A program made the position numbers and the translations under genes. Shown here piece by piece: positions 25,473 through 34,478 of a stretch of DNA of 64,000 nt; positions within the stretch are counted from its first letter, which is position 1; each line of letters opens with the position of its first letter. The DNA is taken from assembly GCF_000241525.1 (NCBI RefSeq), contig NZ_AHIL01000043.1:434001-498000 (forward strand), read 5' to 3'. This DNA comes from Comamonas testosteroni ATCC 11996 (lineage in GTDB: Bacteria > Pseudomonadota > Gammaproteobacteria > Burkholderiales > Burkholderiaceae_C). Below the pieces are notes generated by a model, which was not told the DNA's origin, ran no database searches, and saw only the letters and a program-made list of their open reading frames with translations.

Positions 25473-27614
25473 ATGTGCTCTCATCCACAAACCTCTGCTG
25501 CTCTTCATTCCGCCCTCAACTCCAAGCCTCAGCTGCGCCATTTAGGCAGCACCGCAATCAAGCTGCTTCTGCTCTGCCCCGCCGTCGGCATGGCCCAGCA
25601 GTCCCTGCCCGAAGTCACGGTGCGGGAAAACCGTCTGCCCTCGCATGAGTTGCAGACCAGCCAGCCGTCAACCACTGCCTCCCATGTGAACGTACCCGTG
25701 CTGGACCTCCCGGCCAGCGTCAGCGGCGTGTCTTCACTACAGATCGAAGAGCGCGCTGATTACAGCGTGGCCGACGCCGTCACCCGCACCGTGGGCCTGA
25801 GCACATCGGGTGCCCCCGGCAATGGGGGGCTCTCTTTTTCAAGCCGCGGCTTCAATGGCGTGAACTCCATCGGCATTGCCGAGGACGGCATCATGCTGGG
25901 CGTGGCCTCGGGCACCGTCAACTATCCGGGCGACAGCTGGGGCTATGAGCGCATCGAGGTGCTGCGCGGCCCCGCATCGCTGATGTATGGCAGCGGCACC
26001 ACAGGTGCCACCATGAACGCCATCCGCAAGCAGCCCAGCCGCGAACGCTCCACCGAAGTGCTGCTGGGAGCAGGCAGCCACGGCAGGGCCTACGCCGGCA
26101 TCGGCGCCAGTGGCGCACTGGGCGAGACCCTGAGCTACCGGCTCGATGCCTATGGTGACCGCACCGACGGCGAGCGCGAGCTGGGCAAGGCCAGCAGCGG
26201 CAAGCTGATGAGCGCACTGCGCTGGACACCACGCAGCGATCTGACCGTGGACCTGAGCGCCGACATCAGCCAGCAAAAGCCCGAGCGCTATTTCGGCTCG
26301 CCCGTGGTCGGCGGGCAGATCGTCAAGGAGCTGCGCAACAAGAACTACAACGTGCTCGATGCCATCGACCAGTTCAAGGACCAGCGCTTCCGTGCCAAGG
26401 CCCAGTGGCGTGCCAGCGACGCGCTGACGGTGCGCAACGAGCTCTATCACTTCAAGTCCGATCGCCACTGGAAGAATATCGAGGCCTACGACTACCAGCC
26501 TGCCACCGGCCAGGTGGAGCGATCCGACTATCTGGAAATCGGCCACGATGTGCAGCAGACGGGCAATCGCATGGGGCTGGACCTCAAGGCCGCCAACCAC
26601 CAGATCGCCATGGGCTGGGACATCTCCAACGCCCAGTTCACCAGTACCAGCAACTCGCCCTACACCGGCCAGTCCACGGTCTCGGCCTTCAGCCCGCAGC
26701 ACGGATATTGGGACAGCCCCGATGCCTATCTGCCGCGCATGAACTCCAGCATCCGCCAGAATGCGCTGTATCTCGAAGATGCCTGGAAGATCAGCGAGCA
26801 ATGGCTGCTGATGGCCGGCATGCGCCGCGACTGGTATGCCTTCTCACGCAACAATATTCAGGATGGCTCGGGCTTTGACAAGCCGCTGAACGGCACCTCC
26901 TGGCGCCTGGGCCTGACCCACAAGTTCGATGCACTCAGCAGCGCCTATGTGCAGACCAGCACCGGCCATGACCCCGTCACCAGCCTGCTGTCGATTGCCC
27001 AGTCGCAATCAGGCTTCAGCCTCAGCCAGGGCCGCCAGGTCGAAGTCGGCTACAAGCAGCAACTGGCCGATGGGCGTGGCGAATGGACTGTGGCGGCCTA
27101 TCGCATCGTCAAGGACGACATCATCACCCGCGACCCCGATCGTCCGGCACTGTCGGTCCAGGGCGGCAAGCAGTCGTCCAAGGGGATTGAACTGACCGGC
27201 CTCATCCATGCCAGCAAGGCGCTGCGCTTCGAAGGCAATATTGCCTATGTGGATGCAAAGTTCGACCGTTTGCTCGAAGGCAGCAAGGGCGTGGACCGTG
27301 CAGGCAACCGTCCCAGCAACGTGCCGCGCATGACTGCCAACCTCTGGGGCCACTACCGCACCGGCCCCTGGCAGGCATCGCTGGGCATGCGCTATGTGGG
27401 CGACCGTTTTGGTGACAACGCCAACACCGTTCGCATGCCTTCCTATGTGGTGACCGACGCCGTGCTGAGCTGGGATATGAACCCACGCACCACGCTGCGC
27501 CTGGTGGGCCGCAACCTGACCAACCGTCTCTACGCCACCTATGCCTATAGCGGCAACCAGTGGCTGCTGGGACGCGGGCGCAGCGTGGAACTGTCCGCGC
27601 TGATGCGTTTCTGA
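25473..27614 (+). CDS. TonB-dependent outer-membrane receptor under cobalamin riboswitch control
   Basis: A 713-residue receptor: signal region ending near GMAQQ, TonB-box-like PEVTVRENRL, plug domain (LDLPASVSGVSSLQIEERAD, ERIEVLRGPASLMYGSGTTG) and a beta-barrel ending in Phe (RSVELSALMRF). The riboswitch and the following BtuF-like gene point to cobalamin or a corrinoid as ligand. The protein is longer than typical BtuB and its plug looks more like ferric-siderophore receptors, so a BtuB symbol is withheld. Its stop overlaps the next start (TGATG). Confidence 0.9.
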   Translation: MCSHPQTSAALHSALNSKPQLRHLGSTAIKLLLLCPAVGMAQQSLPEVTVRENRLPSHELQTSQPSTTASHVNVPVLDLPASVSGVSSLQIEERADYSVADAVTRTVGLSTSGAPGNGGLSFSSRGFNGVNSIGIAEDGIMLGVASGTVNYPGDSWGYERIEVLRGPASLMYGSGTTGATMNAIRKQPSRERSTEVLLGAGSHGRAYAGIGASGALGETLSYRLDAYGDRTDGERELGKASSGKLMSALRWTPRSDLTVDLSADISQQKPERYFGSPVVGGQIVKELRNKNYNVLDAIDQFKDQRFRAKAQWRASDALTVRNELYHFKSDRHWKNIEAYDYQPATGQVERSDYLEIGHDVQQTGNRMGLDLKAANHQIAMGWDISNAQFTSTSNSPYTGQSTVSAFSPQHGYWDSPDAYLPRMNSSIRQNALYLEDAWKISEQWLLMAGMRRDWYAFSRNNIQDGSGFDKPLNGTSWRLGLTHKFDALSSAYVQTSTGHDPVTSLLSIAQSQSGFSLSQGRQVEVGYKQQLADGRGEWTVAAYRIVKDDIITRDPDRPALSVQGGKQSSKGIELTGLIHASKALRFEGNIAYVDAKFDRLLEGSKGVDRAGNRPSNVPRMTANLWGHYRTGPWQASLGMRYVGDRFGDNANTVRMPSYVVTDAVLSWDMNPRTTLRLVGRNLTNRLYATYAYSGNQWLLGRGRSVELSALMRF

Positions 27615-28684
27615 TGCTGCCCAGGCCTGCTGCCATGCAAGCTCTTGGCTTGAATCGACCCCGCGCCTCGGCGCTGCTGGTGGCATCGCTGCTGCTGGCC
27701 GGTTGCGGCAAAGCACCCGAGCCGCAGGCGGTTGCGGTGCCGATGCGCCAGCATCAGCCAGCGCTGGAGTTGCCGGTGTGCGGGCAGACCGTGCGCTACG
27801 ACAAGGTTCCTCAACGCGCCGTCACCCATGACGTCAACATCACCGAGAGCTTTCTCTATCTCGGTCTGGGCCGGCGCCTGGTCGGCTACTCGGGCATCCC
27901 TTCCAGCAAGGAGATCAGCCCCCAGCTCAAGCCCTGGCTGCAGCGTCTGCCCGATCTTTCATCCCAGGGCATGAACCTGGAGGTATTGCTGGGCGCCGAA
28001 GCCGACTTTGTCTTTGGCGGCTGGAGCTATGGCTTTCGCCAAGGTGGCGTGACCCCGGAGCGCCTGGCCAGCCACGGGATCGCCTCCTATGTGCTGTCCG
28101 AATCCTGCATCCGCGTGCAAAAGCGCGAGCGCATCGCACTGGACGATGCATTGCTGGACATGGAGAACATCAGCCGCATCTTTGGCGTCCTCCCGCAGAC
28201 CCTGCCACGCATAGACAAACTGCGGGCCTCCCAGGCCCAGTTGCGCCAGCAGATGCAGGGCAATCGCACGCTGCCGCGCGTCTTTGTATACGACAGCGGC
28301 CAGGAGATTCCCGTCACCGTCGGTCACTTCGGCATGCCGCAAGCCATGCTGGACGAAGCCGGTGCCAGCAACATCTTTGCAGACCTGAGCCAGAACTGGC
28401 AGCGCGGCAACTGGGAAGACGTGATCGAGCGCGACCCCGAGTGGATCGTGATCATTGACTACGGCCAGCCCGATGCTCAGGGCAAGATCGACTTCCTACT
28501 GCAAAAAAAGGAACTTGAGGCGGTTTCCGCCATTCGCAATCGCCGGTTCTTCGTGATGAGCTATGCCGAAGCCACACCCGGCCCGCGAAATATCGAAGCC
28601 GCACAGCGCCTGGCAGCCGCCTTGCACCCCGAGCGCAAGATCGCCGTCCAACGCGTGGAGTTTTCTGCAGGAGAGCTCCCGTGA
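27614..28684 (+). CDS. BtuF-like substrate-binding lipoprotein
   Basis: A 356-residue periplasmic binding protein with a lipobox (LLLAGC, Cys near residue 28), so it should be membrane anchored. The body has the helical-backbone binding-protein layout (RAVTHDVNITESFLYLGLGR, then LEVLLGAEADFVFGG and NWEDVIERDPEWIVIIDYG). It would deliver cobalamin to BtuCD encoded just upstream. The ATG at 27614 overlaps the receptor stop; ATG at 27635 is an alternative. Ends as GTGA with the next gene. Confidence 0.85.
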   Translation: MLPRPAAMQALGLNRPRASALLVASLLLAGCGKAPEPQAVAVPMRQHQPALELPVCGQTVRYDKVPQRAVTHDVNITESFLYLGLGRRLVGYSGIPSSKEISPQLKPWLQRLPDLSSQGMNLEVLLGAEADFVFGGWSYGFRQGGVTPERLASHGIASYVLSESCIRVQKRERIALDDALLDMENISRIFGVLPQTLPRIDKLRASQAQLRQQMQGNRTLPRVFVYDSGQEIPVTVGHFGMPQAMLDEAGASNIFADLSQNWQRGNWEDVIERDPEWIVIIDYGQPDAQGKIDFLLQKKELEAVSAIRNRRFFVMSYAEATPGPRNIEAAQRLAAALHPERKIAVQRVEFSAGELP

Positions 28685-29502
28685 ACAAGCATCTCCCCAC
28701 CTCCCAACCGGCCGATCTCAAGCAGGCCGCAGCGCCTTCGCTGGCCATCATCCTGCTCAGCCGGGGCGGCGCCTATACCGCAGGCCTGACGGAGCTCAGT
28801 GATCTGGCCGGGCGGCTGGAGGCCGCCATGAGGGCCTCAGGCCAGCCTGTGCAGCAGGTGACCACGGCCTATGTGGACCGCGCCCAGCCCACGCTGGGCG
28901 AGGCGCTGGACCTGTGTGCCAAAGCCCGCAGCATTCTGATCCTACCCGTGATGATGCCTGACGAAGCCTCGCTGCGCCGCTGGCTGCACAAGCTCATCAT
29001 GCGCTGGCGTGCAGCACGTGATTCCTCACAGCCCCCTCCGCGTCTGGTATTAGGTCAACCGCTGCTGCAGCTACCCGGACTGACCGAGTTGCTGGCTCGG
29101 TCCGTGGAAGATGCACTGCGCCAGCCCGATGTGCCCGAGGTGCTGGGCGACGATCCATGGGAGCATGACCCCAAGGGCTGGTCGCTGGTGCCAGAGCACC
29201 GCCAGCATGTGCTGTGGTGCGTGGGCCCGCGCTGCGCGGCCAAGGGAGCGCTTCAGCTATGGCCCACACTGACGCGAACGATACGTGAAACCCCGGGGCT
29301 GAAAAACCGGCTGCAGCCGCTGCAGACCGGCTGCCAGTACCCCTGCAACCATGGCCCGTTGATGATCGTCTACCCCGACGGCGTCTGGTACGGCCCCATG
29401 GATGCCGACAATCTGGCGTCCACGCTCACAGGCCATGTGCTTGATGCGCGCGTCAACCCACAATGCCATGTCCACGGACCGGCTGTCCTCGAACGCTCCT
29501 AA
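28681..29502 (+). CDS. CbiX-like domain fused to a 2Fe-2S ferredoxin domain
   Basis: The 273-residue protein has an N-terminal chelatase-like domain (AIILLSRGGAYTAG to residue 120) and a C-terminal thioredoxin-like ferredoxin domain with four Cys (CVGPRC near residue 181 and GCQYPC near 220). In active CbiX enzymes the first loop reads GHGS and a second His follows a beta-strand; here the loop is SRGG and the second site (LPVMMPDEASLRRW) also lacks His. It may therefore be a cobalt carrier or redox partner rather than a chelatase. GTG start overlaps the BtuF-like stop. Confidence 0.75.
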   Translation: MNKHLPTSQPADLKQAAAPSLAIILLSRGGAYTAGLTELSDLAGRLEAAMRASGQPVQQVTTAYVDRAQPTLGEALDLCAKARSILILPVMMPDEASLRRWLHKLIMRWRAARDSSQPPPRLVLGQPLLQLPGLTELLARSVEDALRQPDVPEVLGDDPWEHDPKGWSLVPEHRQHVLWCVGPRCAAKGALQLWPTLTRTIRETPGLKNRLQPLQTGCQYPCNHGPLMIVYPDGVWYGPMDADNLASTLTGHVLDARVNPQCHVHGPAVLERS

Positions 29503-29535
29503 TTTCTATTGCTTTCCTCCACCGGAGATAGATCC

Positions 29536-30591
29536 ATGCAAACCACCAAGATCCCCGCCACCATCGTCACCGGCTTTCTCGGCAGCGGCAAGACCACGCT
29601 GATGCGCCATATCCTCGAGCAGGCCAAGGGTCTGCGCGTGGCCGTCATCGTCAACGAGTTCGGCGAACTGGGCATTGACGGCGAAATCCTCAAGACCTGT
29701 GCCATAGGCTGCCAGGAAGAAGGTGGCGCGGATACGCAGTCGGGCCAGATCTACGAGCTGGCCAACGGCTGCATGTGCTGCACCGTGCAGGAAGAGTTTT
29801 TCCCCGTCATGAAGGCCCTGGCCGAGCGCCGTGCAGATATCGATGTGCTGCTGATCGAAACCAGCGGCCTGGCCTTGCCCAAGCCCCTGGTCCAGGCCTT
29901 TCAGTGGCCTGATATTGCCAATGTCTTCACGGTCGATTCCGTGGTCACCGTGGTCGACACGCCCGCTGCGGCCGCCGGCCAGTTTGCCCATGACCCGCAT
30001 GCTGTCGACGAGCAGCGCCAGGCCGATCCCAATCTCGACCATGACGCCAGCCTGCATGAGCTGTTCGAAGACCAACTCTCGGCCGCCGATCTGGTGGTGC
30101 TGTCCAAGGCTGATCTGGTCACGGCCGAACAACTCGGCCAGGTACGTGCCCTGGTGGCCGAAGAGGTGCCTGCCAGCGTGAAGATGATCGAAGCAGTGCA
30201 GGGCCAGGTGCCCCTGAACGTGCTGCTGGGCCAGCATCGCGCCGCCGAGCTGTCGATCAACGACAAGCACAGCCACCATGACCATGACGAAGACCATGAC
30301 CACGATGCCTTCGACTCCCTGCACCTGGACCTGGGTGCCGTGGACCGTGAGCGCCTGATGCTGGCCCTGCAGTCCATCGTGGAGCAGCATGGCGTGCTGC
30401 GCGTCAAGGGCTTTGCCGCGCTGCCGGGCAAAAAGATGCGTCTGCTGGTGCAAGGCGTGGGCCGCCGCTTCGATGCCTATTTCGACCGTGCCTGGGCTGA
30501 GGGCGAAGCTGCAGCCACGCGCCTGGTGTTCATCGGCAAGCAGCTGGACGCCGCCGCGCTGCGCCAGGCCTTGCTGGGCGCACAGGCATAA
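29536..30591 (+). CDS. cobW: CobW family GTPase metallochaperone
   Basis: A 351-residue G3E GTPase thought to supply metal (cobalt) for corrin synthesis. The P-loop is GFLGSGKTT at residues 13-21, the metal-binding CxCC motif is in ANGCMCCTVQEEF, and the NKxD-like segment is LSKADLV. A His/Asp-rich loop (SHHDHDEDHDHD) likely adds metal ligands. GGAG lies eight bases before the ATG at 29536. It sits between the CbiX-ferredoxin gene and cobN, consistent with cobalt delivery to the chelatase. Confidence 0.93.
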   Translation: MQTTKIPATIVTGFLGSGKTTLMRHILEQAKGLRVAVIVNEFGELGIDGEILKTCAIGCQEEGGADTQSGQIYELANGCMCCTVQEEFFPVMKALAERRADIDVLLIETSGLALPKPLVQAFQWPDIANVFTVDSVVTVVDTPAAAAGQFAHDPHAVDEQRQADPNLDHDASLHELFEDQLSAADLVVLSKADLVTAEQLGQVRALVAEEVPASVKMIEAVQGQVPLNVLLGQHRAAELSINDKHSHHDHDEDHDHDAFDSLHLDLGAVDRERLMLALQSIVEQHGVLRVKGFAALPGKKMRLLVQGVGRRFDAYFDRAWAEGEAAATRLVFIGKQLDAAALRQALLGAQA

Positions 30592-30596
30592 ATCCA

Positions 30597-30652
30597 AGCA
30601 AAATCAGCCTCAGTCGCTTTACTGGCAAGCGAATAAAGCTATCTTTTTGAAT
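30597..30652 (+). repeat. Short palindromic intergenic element, copy B
   Basis: CAGTCGCTTTACTGGCAAGC, then GAATAAAGCTATCTTTTTG, fills the gap between cobW and cobN. Same core as copies at 12463-12510 and 36341-36394. Confidence 0.6.
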
Positions 30653-30653
30653 C

Positions 30654-33600
30654 ATGCACCTGCTCAGCTCCCGCCCCGGCGGCTTTGTCGAAGACGACAG
30701 CATCATCACCCGTCTGGACCAGACGCCTGCCGACATGGTGGTGCTCAGCTCTGCCGACACCACGCTGTCGCTGCTGGCCGATGCCTACCGGATGTGGCAG
30801 CAAGCCGAAACCGATGCCCCCACGCTGCGGCTCGCCAATCTGCTGCATCTGCGCCAGAGCGCCTCGCTCGATCTGTATATCGACGAGGTGCTGCAGCATG
30901 CCAGGCTGGTCATCGTCGACCATCTGGGAGCCGAGTCCACCTGGCCCTACGGCATCGAGCAGCTGCAAAAGCTGGCGCGCCGCAAGGGCCAGAAGCTGGC
31001 CATGTTCTCTGGCGACAACCAGGAGGATCCCGAACTGCTGGCCAAGGGCACGCTTGAGCCCGAGCAAAGCCGTGCGCTGTGGCAATATCTGCGCGCCGGC
31101 GGCCTTGGCAATGCCCGCGAGTTCCTGCGCATGGCGGCAGCCTGGGGCCTGAACCAGGGCTGCGAGGGCGCGCCCGTGCGGGTGCTGCCCCCCGTGGCCG
31201 TTCATGTGCCACAAAGCTGGCTGGCAGACGATGCCGGGCATCTTCCGGGCCTGGACGATCTGCAGGCGCGCTGGCAGCCCGGAGCCCCCGTGGCGATGCT
31301 GGTGTTCTACCGCTCGCATCTGCTGGCGGCCAATACCGAGGCCTTTGATGCCATGGCCGACGCCCTGCTCGCACGCGGCCTGAACCCGCTGCCGCTGGCC
31401 CTGGAGTCGCTCAAGGACGGGCTGTGCCTGCAGACGCTGCGCTCCCTGTGCATTGCGCACCAGGTGCAGATCATTCTCAACACCACGGCGTTTGCTGCCC
31501 TCGGAGAACATGCGCGCACAGGCGAAGCGGCCGATGCGCTGGCCGGCGACATTCCGGTGCTGCAAGTGATTGCCAGCGGAAGCAACCGCGAAGACTGGCT
31601 GGCTGACAGCCAGGGCCTGCGCCCGCGCGACATTGCCATGCAGGTGGTGCTGCCCGAGATGGACGGCCGCATCATGACGCGCGCCATGAGCTTCAAGGGC
31701 CTGGCCCATCGCTGCGAGCTGACGCAGACCGATGTGATCAGCTACCAGGCCGAGCCCGACCGCGTCGCCTGGATTGCCGAGCTGGCCTGGCGTTGGTGTC
31801 AGCTGCGCAGCAAGCCAGCGGCGCAGAAGAAAGCCGCGCTGATACTGGCCAACTACCCGGGCAGCGAGGCACGCATGGGCAGCGGCGTGGGCCTCGATAC
31901 GCCGGAATCCGTGATCGCGCTGTTGGATCAGCTGGCAAGTGACGGCTGGCAACTGGGCGATGCTGCTGCGCGGCCCGACTCCGGTCTGGCTCTGATGGGC
32001 CTGCTGCAGCAAGGCATTGCCAATGACCCCAAAAAATGGCCACTGCGCCCTGCAAGCCAGGGCTATTCGCTTCAGGCCTATCAACAGCGCCTGGCAAAGC
32101 TGCCCGGCGATATGGCCCAGGCCATAGCCGAGCGCTGGGGTGCGCCCGAACAGGACCCCATGCTGCGCGATGGCTGGTTCATGATTGCGGGCCTGCAGCT
32201 GGGTCATGTCTTTGTCGGCATACAGCCCGCACGTTCTCTCGATGGACGCAATGACTACGCGAGTTACCACGACGCCGAGCTGGTGCCGCCCCATCACTAT
32301 CTGGCGTTCTACTTCTGGCTGCGCGATGTGTTCGGCGTGGACGCCATGGTCCATGTGGGCAAGCACGGCAATCTGGAATGGCTGCCGGGCAAGAGCCTGG
32401 CGCTTTCGCAGCAATGCTGGCCCGATGCCATCCTCGGCCCGCTGCCGCATGTCTATCCCTTCATCGTCAACGACCCGGGCGAAGGGGCTCAGGCCAAGCG
32501 CCGCAGCCAGGCCGTCATCATCGACCATCTGATGCCGCCGCTCATGCGCGCCGAAAACCACGGCCCCATGCAGGAGCTGGAACGTCTGGTGGACGAATAC
32601 TACGAAGCCCTGCTGGTCGATCTGCGCCGCTCCGGCATGCTGCGCAAGCAGATTCTGGACTGCGCCAGGCAGCAGGATCTGCTGCGCGAACTTGGCCTCG
32701 AAACGGCGAGCGCGCAGCCCGATGCCGACGAGCAGCTGCTGGAACGCATCGATGCCTATCTGTGCGAACTCAAGGAAACCCAGATCCGCGATGGCCTGCA
32801 TATCTTCGGCAGCTCGCCCCAGGGCCAGCTGCGCGAATCCACCCTGCTGTCTCTGGCGCGCTATCCGGGCGGTGGTGGCAACGAGCAGGGCCTGCTCAAC
32901 GCACTGGTCGCCGACCTGCTGCCGGCCATGGACTGGAACCCGCTGGACATGGATGCCGCCGCGCCCTGGAACGGCCTGCGCCCGGCCGCGCTGCAGCAGC
33001 AGGATGCCGGTGCCTGGCGCCATGGCGGCGACACGCGCGAGCGGCTCGAGCTGCTGGCCCTGCAGGTCATTGCCCGGCCCGAGCTGGCCCGCGACTGGCC
33101 GCACACACTACAAGTGCTGACGCGCATAGAGCAGCAGATTGCACCTTCACTGGACGCCTGCGGCCCCCAGGAGCTGCTGCAGTTCTCGCGCGCACTGCAA
33201 GGATGCTTTGTTCCGCCGGGCCCCAGCGGCTCGCCCTCGCGCGGGCGCTGTGACACCTTGCCCACGGGTCGCAATTTCTACACTGTGGACATCCGTGCCA
33301 TCCCCACCCAGACCGCCTGGGCGCTGGGGCAGCAGTCCGCGCAGCGCCTGCTGGAGCGTTATCTGCAGGAGCATGGCGAATATCCACAGGCCATCGGTCT
33401 TTCCGTCTGGGGAACAGCCACCATGCGTACCGGCGGTGACGATATCGCCCAGGCCTTCGCCCTGATCGGGGTTCGCCCCAAATGGGCGGCCGGCAGCCAG
33501 CGCGTGACCGACTTTGAAGTCATTCCGGCCGTCGGGCTGCGTCGCCCGCGCGTTGACGTGACGCTGCGCATCAGCGGCTTTTTCCGCGATGCCTTTCCCA

Positions 33601-34478
33601 ACGTGGTGCAGATGTTCGATGCTGCGGTGCGTGCCGTGGCCGAGCTCGATGAGGACGCCGAGGACAACCCTATCCGCGCCCGCATGCTGCGTGACACGCA
33701 AACCGCAATGGACCATGGCCTGAGCGCCGACGCGGCCCGCGAACAGGCCCTGTGGCGCGTCTTCGGAGCGCCCACAGGCAGCTATGGTGCCAGCATGCAC
33801 GAGATGCTGCGTAGCGGCCAGTGGACCGACGCAGGTGACTTTGCACGCCACTACCTGCACTGGGGGGCCTATGCCTACGGCCAGCAGGCCGATGGCGTGC
33901 CGGCCCGCGCCGCGCTGGAGCGGCGTCTGCAGGCGTTGGACGTGGTGCTGCAGAATCAGGACAGCCGCGAGCATGACCTGCTGGATTCCAGCGAGTACTA
34001 CCAGCATCAGGGCGGCATGGTGGCGGCCGTCCGGCACCTGGGCGGCAGCGACCCTGCCGTCTATCATGGCGACCACGGCAATCCTCAGTCTGCCAGGATT
34101 CGATCCCTGGCCGAGGAGATCGGCCGCGTGGTGCGCGCCCGCGTCACCAATCCCAAATGGATTGCGGGCGCCATGCGCCACGGCTACAAGGGCGGCTTCG
34201 AGATGGCGGCCACGGTGGACTATCTGTTCGGCTTCGATGCCACCACCGCGCTGGTCTCGGACCAGCATTACGCCCTGGTCACCCAGGCCTATGTGGAAGA
34301 TGAGAGCGTGCGACAGTTTCTGCGCCAGCACAATCCACAGGCGCTGGGCGATATCGTCTCGCGCCTGCTGGAAGCCATAGACCGCGGCATGTGGGAGCAG
34401 CCCGGCGAGCATCGCCAGAGCCTGCTGGCCCAGATGCTGGAGCACGAAGAATTCATGGAAGGACAGGTTTCCCAATGA
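30654..34478 (+). CDS. cobN: Cobaltochelatase large subunit CobN
   Basis: The 1274-residue subunit binds hydrogenobyrinate a,c-diamide and inserts cobalt with help of AAA+ subunits. Length matches the family. Recognised blocks include the start MHLLSSRPGGFVEDDSIITR, HVGKHGNLEWLPGKSLALS, GPLPHVYPFIVNDPGEG, GLSVWGTATMRTGGDDIAQA and GGFEMAATVDYLFGFDATT. The stop overlaps the next start as ATGA. Both small-subunit activities appear to come from the following gene. Confidence 0.96.
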   Translation: MHLLSSRPGGFVEDDSIITRLDQTPADMVVLSSADTTLSLLADAYRMWQQAETDAPTLRLANLLHLRQSASLDLYIDEVLQHARLVIVDHLGAESTWPYGIEQLQKLARRKGQKLAMFSGDNQEDPELLAKGTLEPEQSRALWQYLRAGGLGNAREFLRMAAAWGLNQGCEGAPVRVLPPVAVHVPQSWLADDAGHLPGLDDLQARWQPGAPVAMLVFYRSHLLAANTEAFDAMADALLARGLNPLPLALESLKDGLCLQTLRSLCIAHQVQIILNTTAFAALGEHARTGEAADALAGDIPVLQVIASGSNREDWLADSQGLRPRDIAMQVVLPEMDGRIMTRAMSFKGLAHRCELTQTDVISYQAEPDRVAWIAELAWRWCQLRSKPAAQKKAALILANYPGSEARMGSGVGLDTPESVIALLDQLASDGWQLGDAAARPDSGLALMGLLQQGIANDPKKWPLRPASQGYSLQAYQQRLAKLPGDMAQAIAERWGAPEQDPMLRDGWFMIAGLQLGHVFVGIQPARSLDGRNDYASYHDAELVPPHHYLAFYFWLRDVFGVDAMVHVGKHGNLEWLPGKSLALSQQCWPDAILGPLPHVYPFIVNDPGEGAQAKRRSQAVIIDHLMPPLMRAENHGPMQELERLVDEYYEALLVDLRRSGMLRKQILDCARQQDLLRELGLETASAQPDADEQLLERIDAYLCELKETQIRDGLHIFGSSPQGQLRESTLLSLARYPGGGGNEQGLLNALVADLLPAMDWNPLDMDAAAPWNGLRPAALQQQDAGAWRHGGDTRERLELLALQVIARPELARDWPHTLQVLTRIEQQIAPSLDACGPQELLQFSRALQGCFVPPGPSGSPSRGRCDTLPTGRNFYTVDIRAIPTQTAWALGQQSAQRLLERYLQEHGEYPQAIGLSVWGTATMRTGGDDIAQAFALIGVRPKWAAGSQRVTDFEVIPAVGLRRPRVDVTLRISGFFRDAFPNVVQMFDAAVRAVAELDEDAEDNPIRARMLRDTQTAMDHGLSADAAREQALWRVFGAPTGSYGASMHEMLRSGQWTDAGDFARHYLHWGAYAYGQQADGVPARAALERRLQALDVVLQNQDSREHDLLDSSEYYQHQGGMVAAVRHLGGSDPAVYHGDHGNPQSARIRSLAEEIGRVVRARVTNPKWIAGAMRHGYKGGFEMAATVDYLFGFDATTALVSDQHYALVTQAYVEDESVRQFLRQHNPQALGDIVSRLLEAIDRGMWEQPGEHRQSLLAQMLEHEEFMEGQVSQ

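Noticed and set aside
30639-33104. Long minus-strand open frame opposite cobN
   Set aside because: Antisense shadow with no recognisable domain; cobN is conserved over its length.
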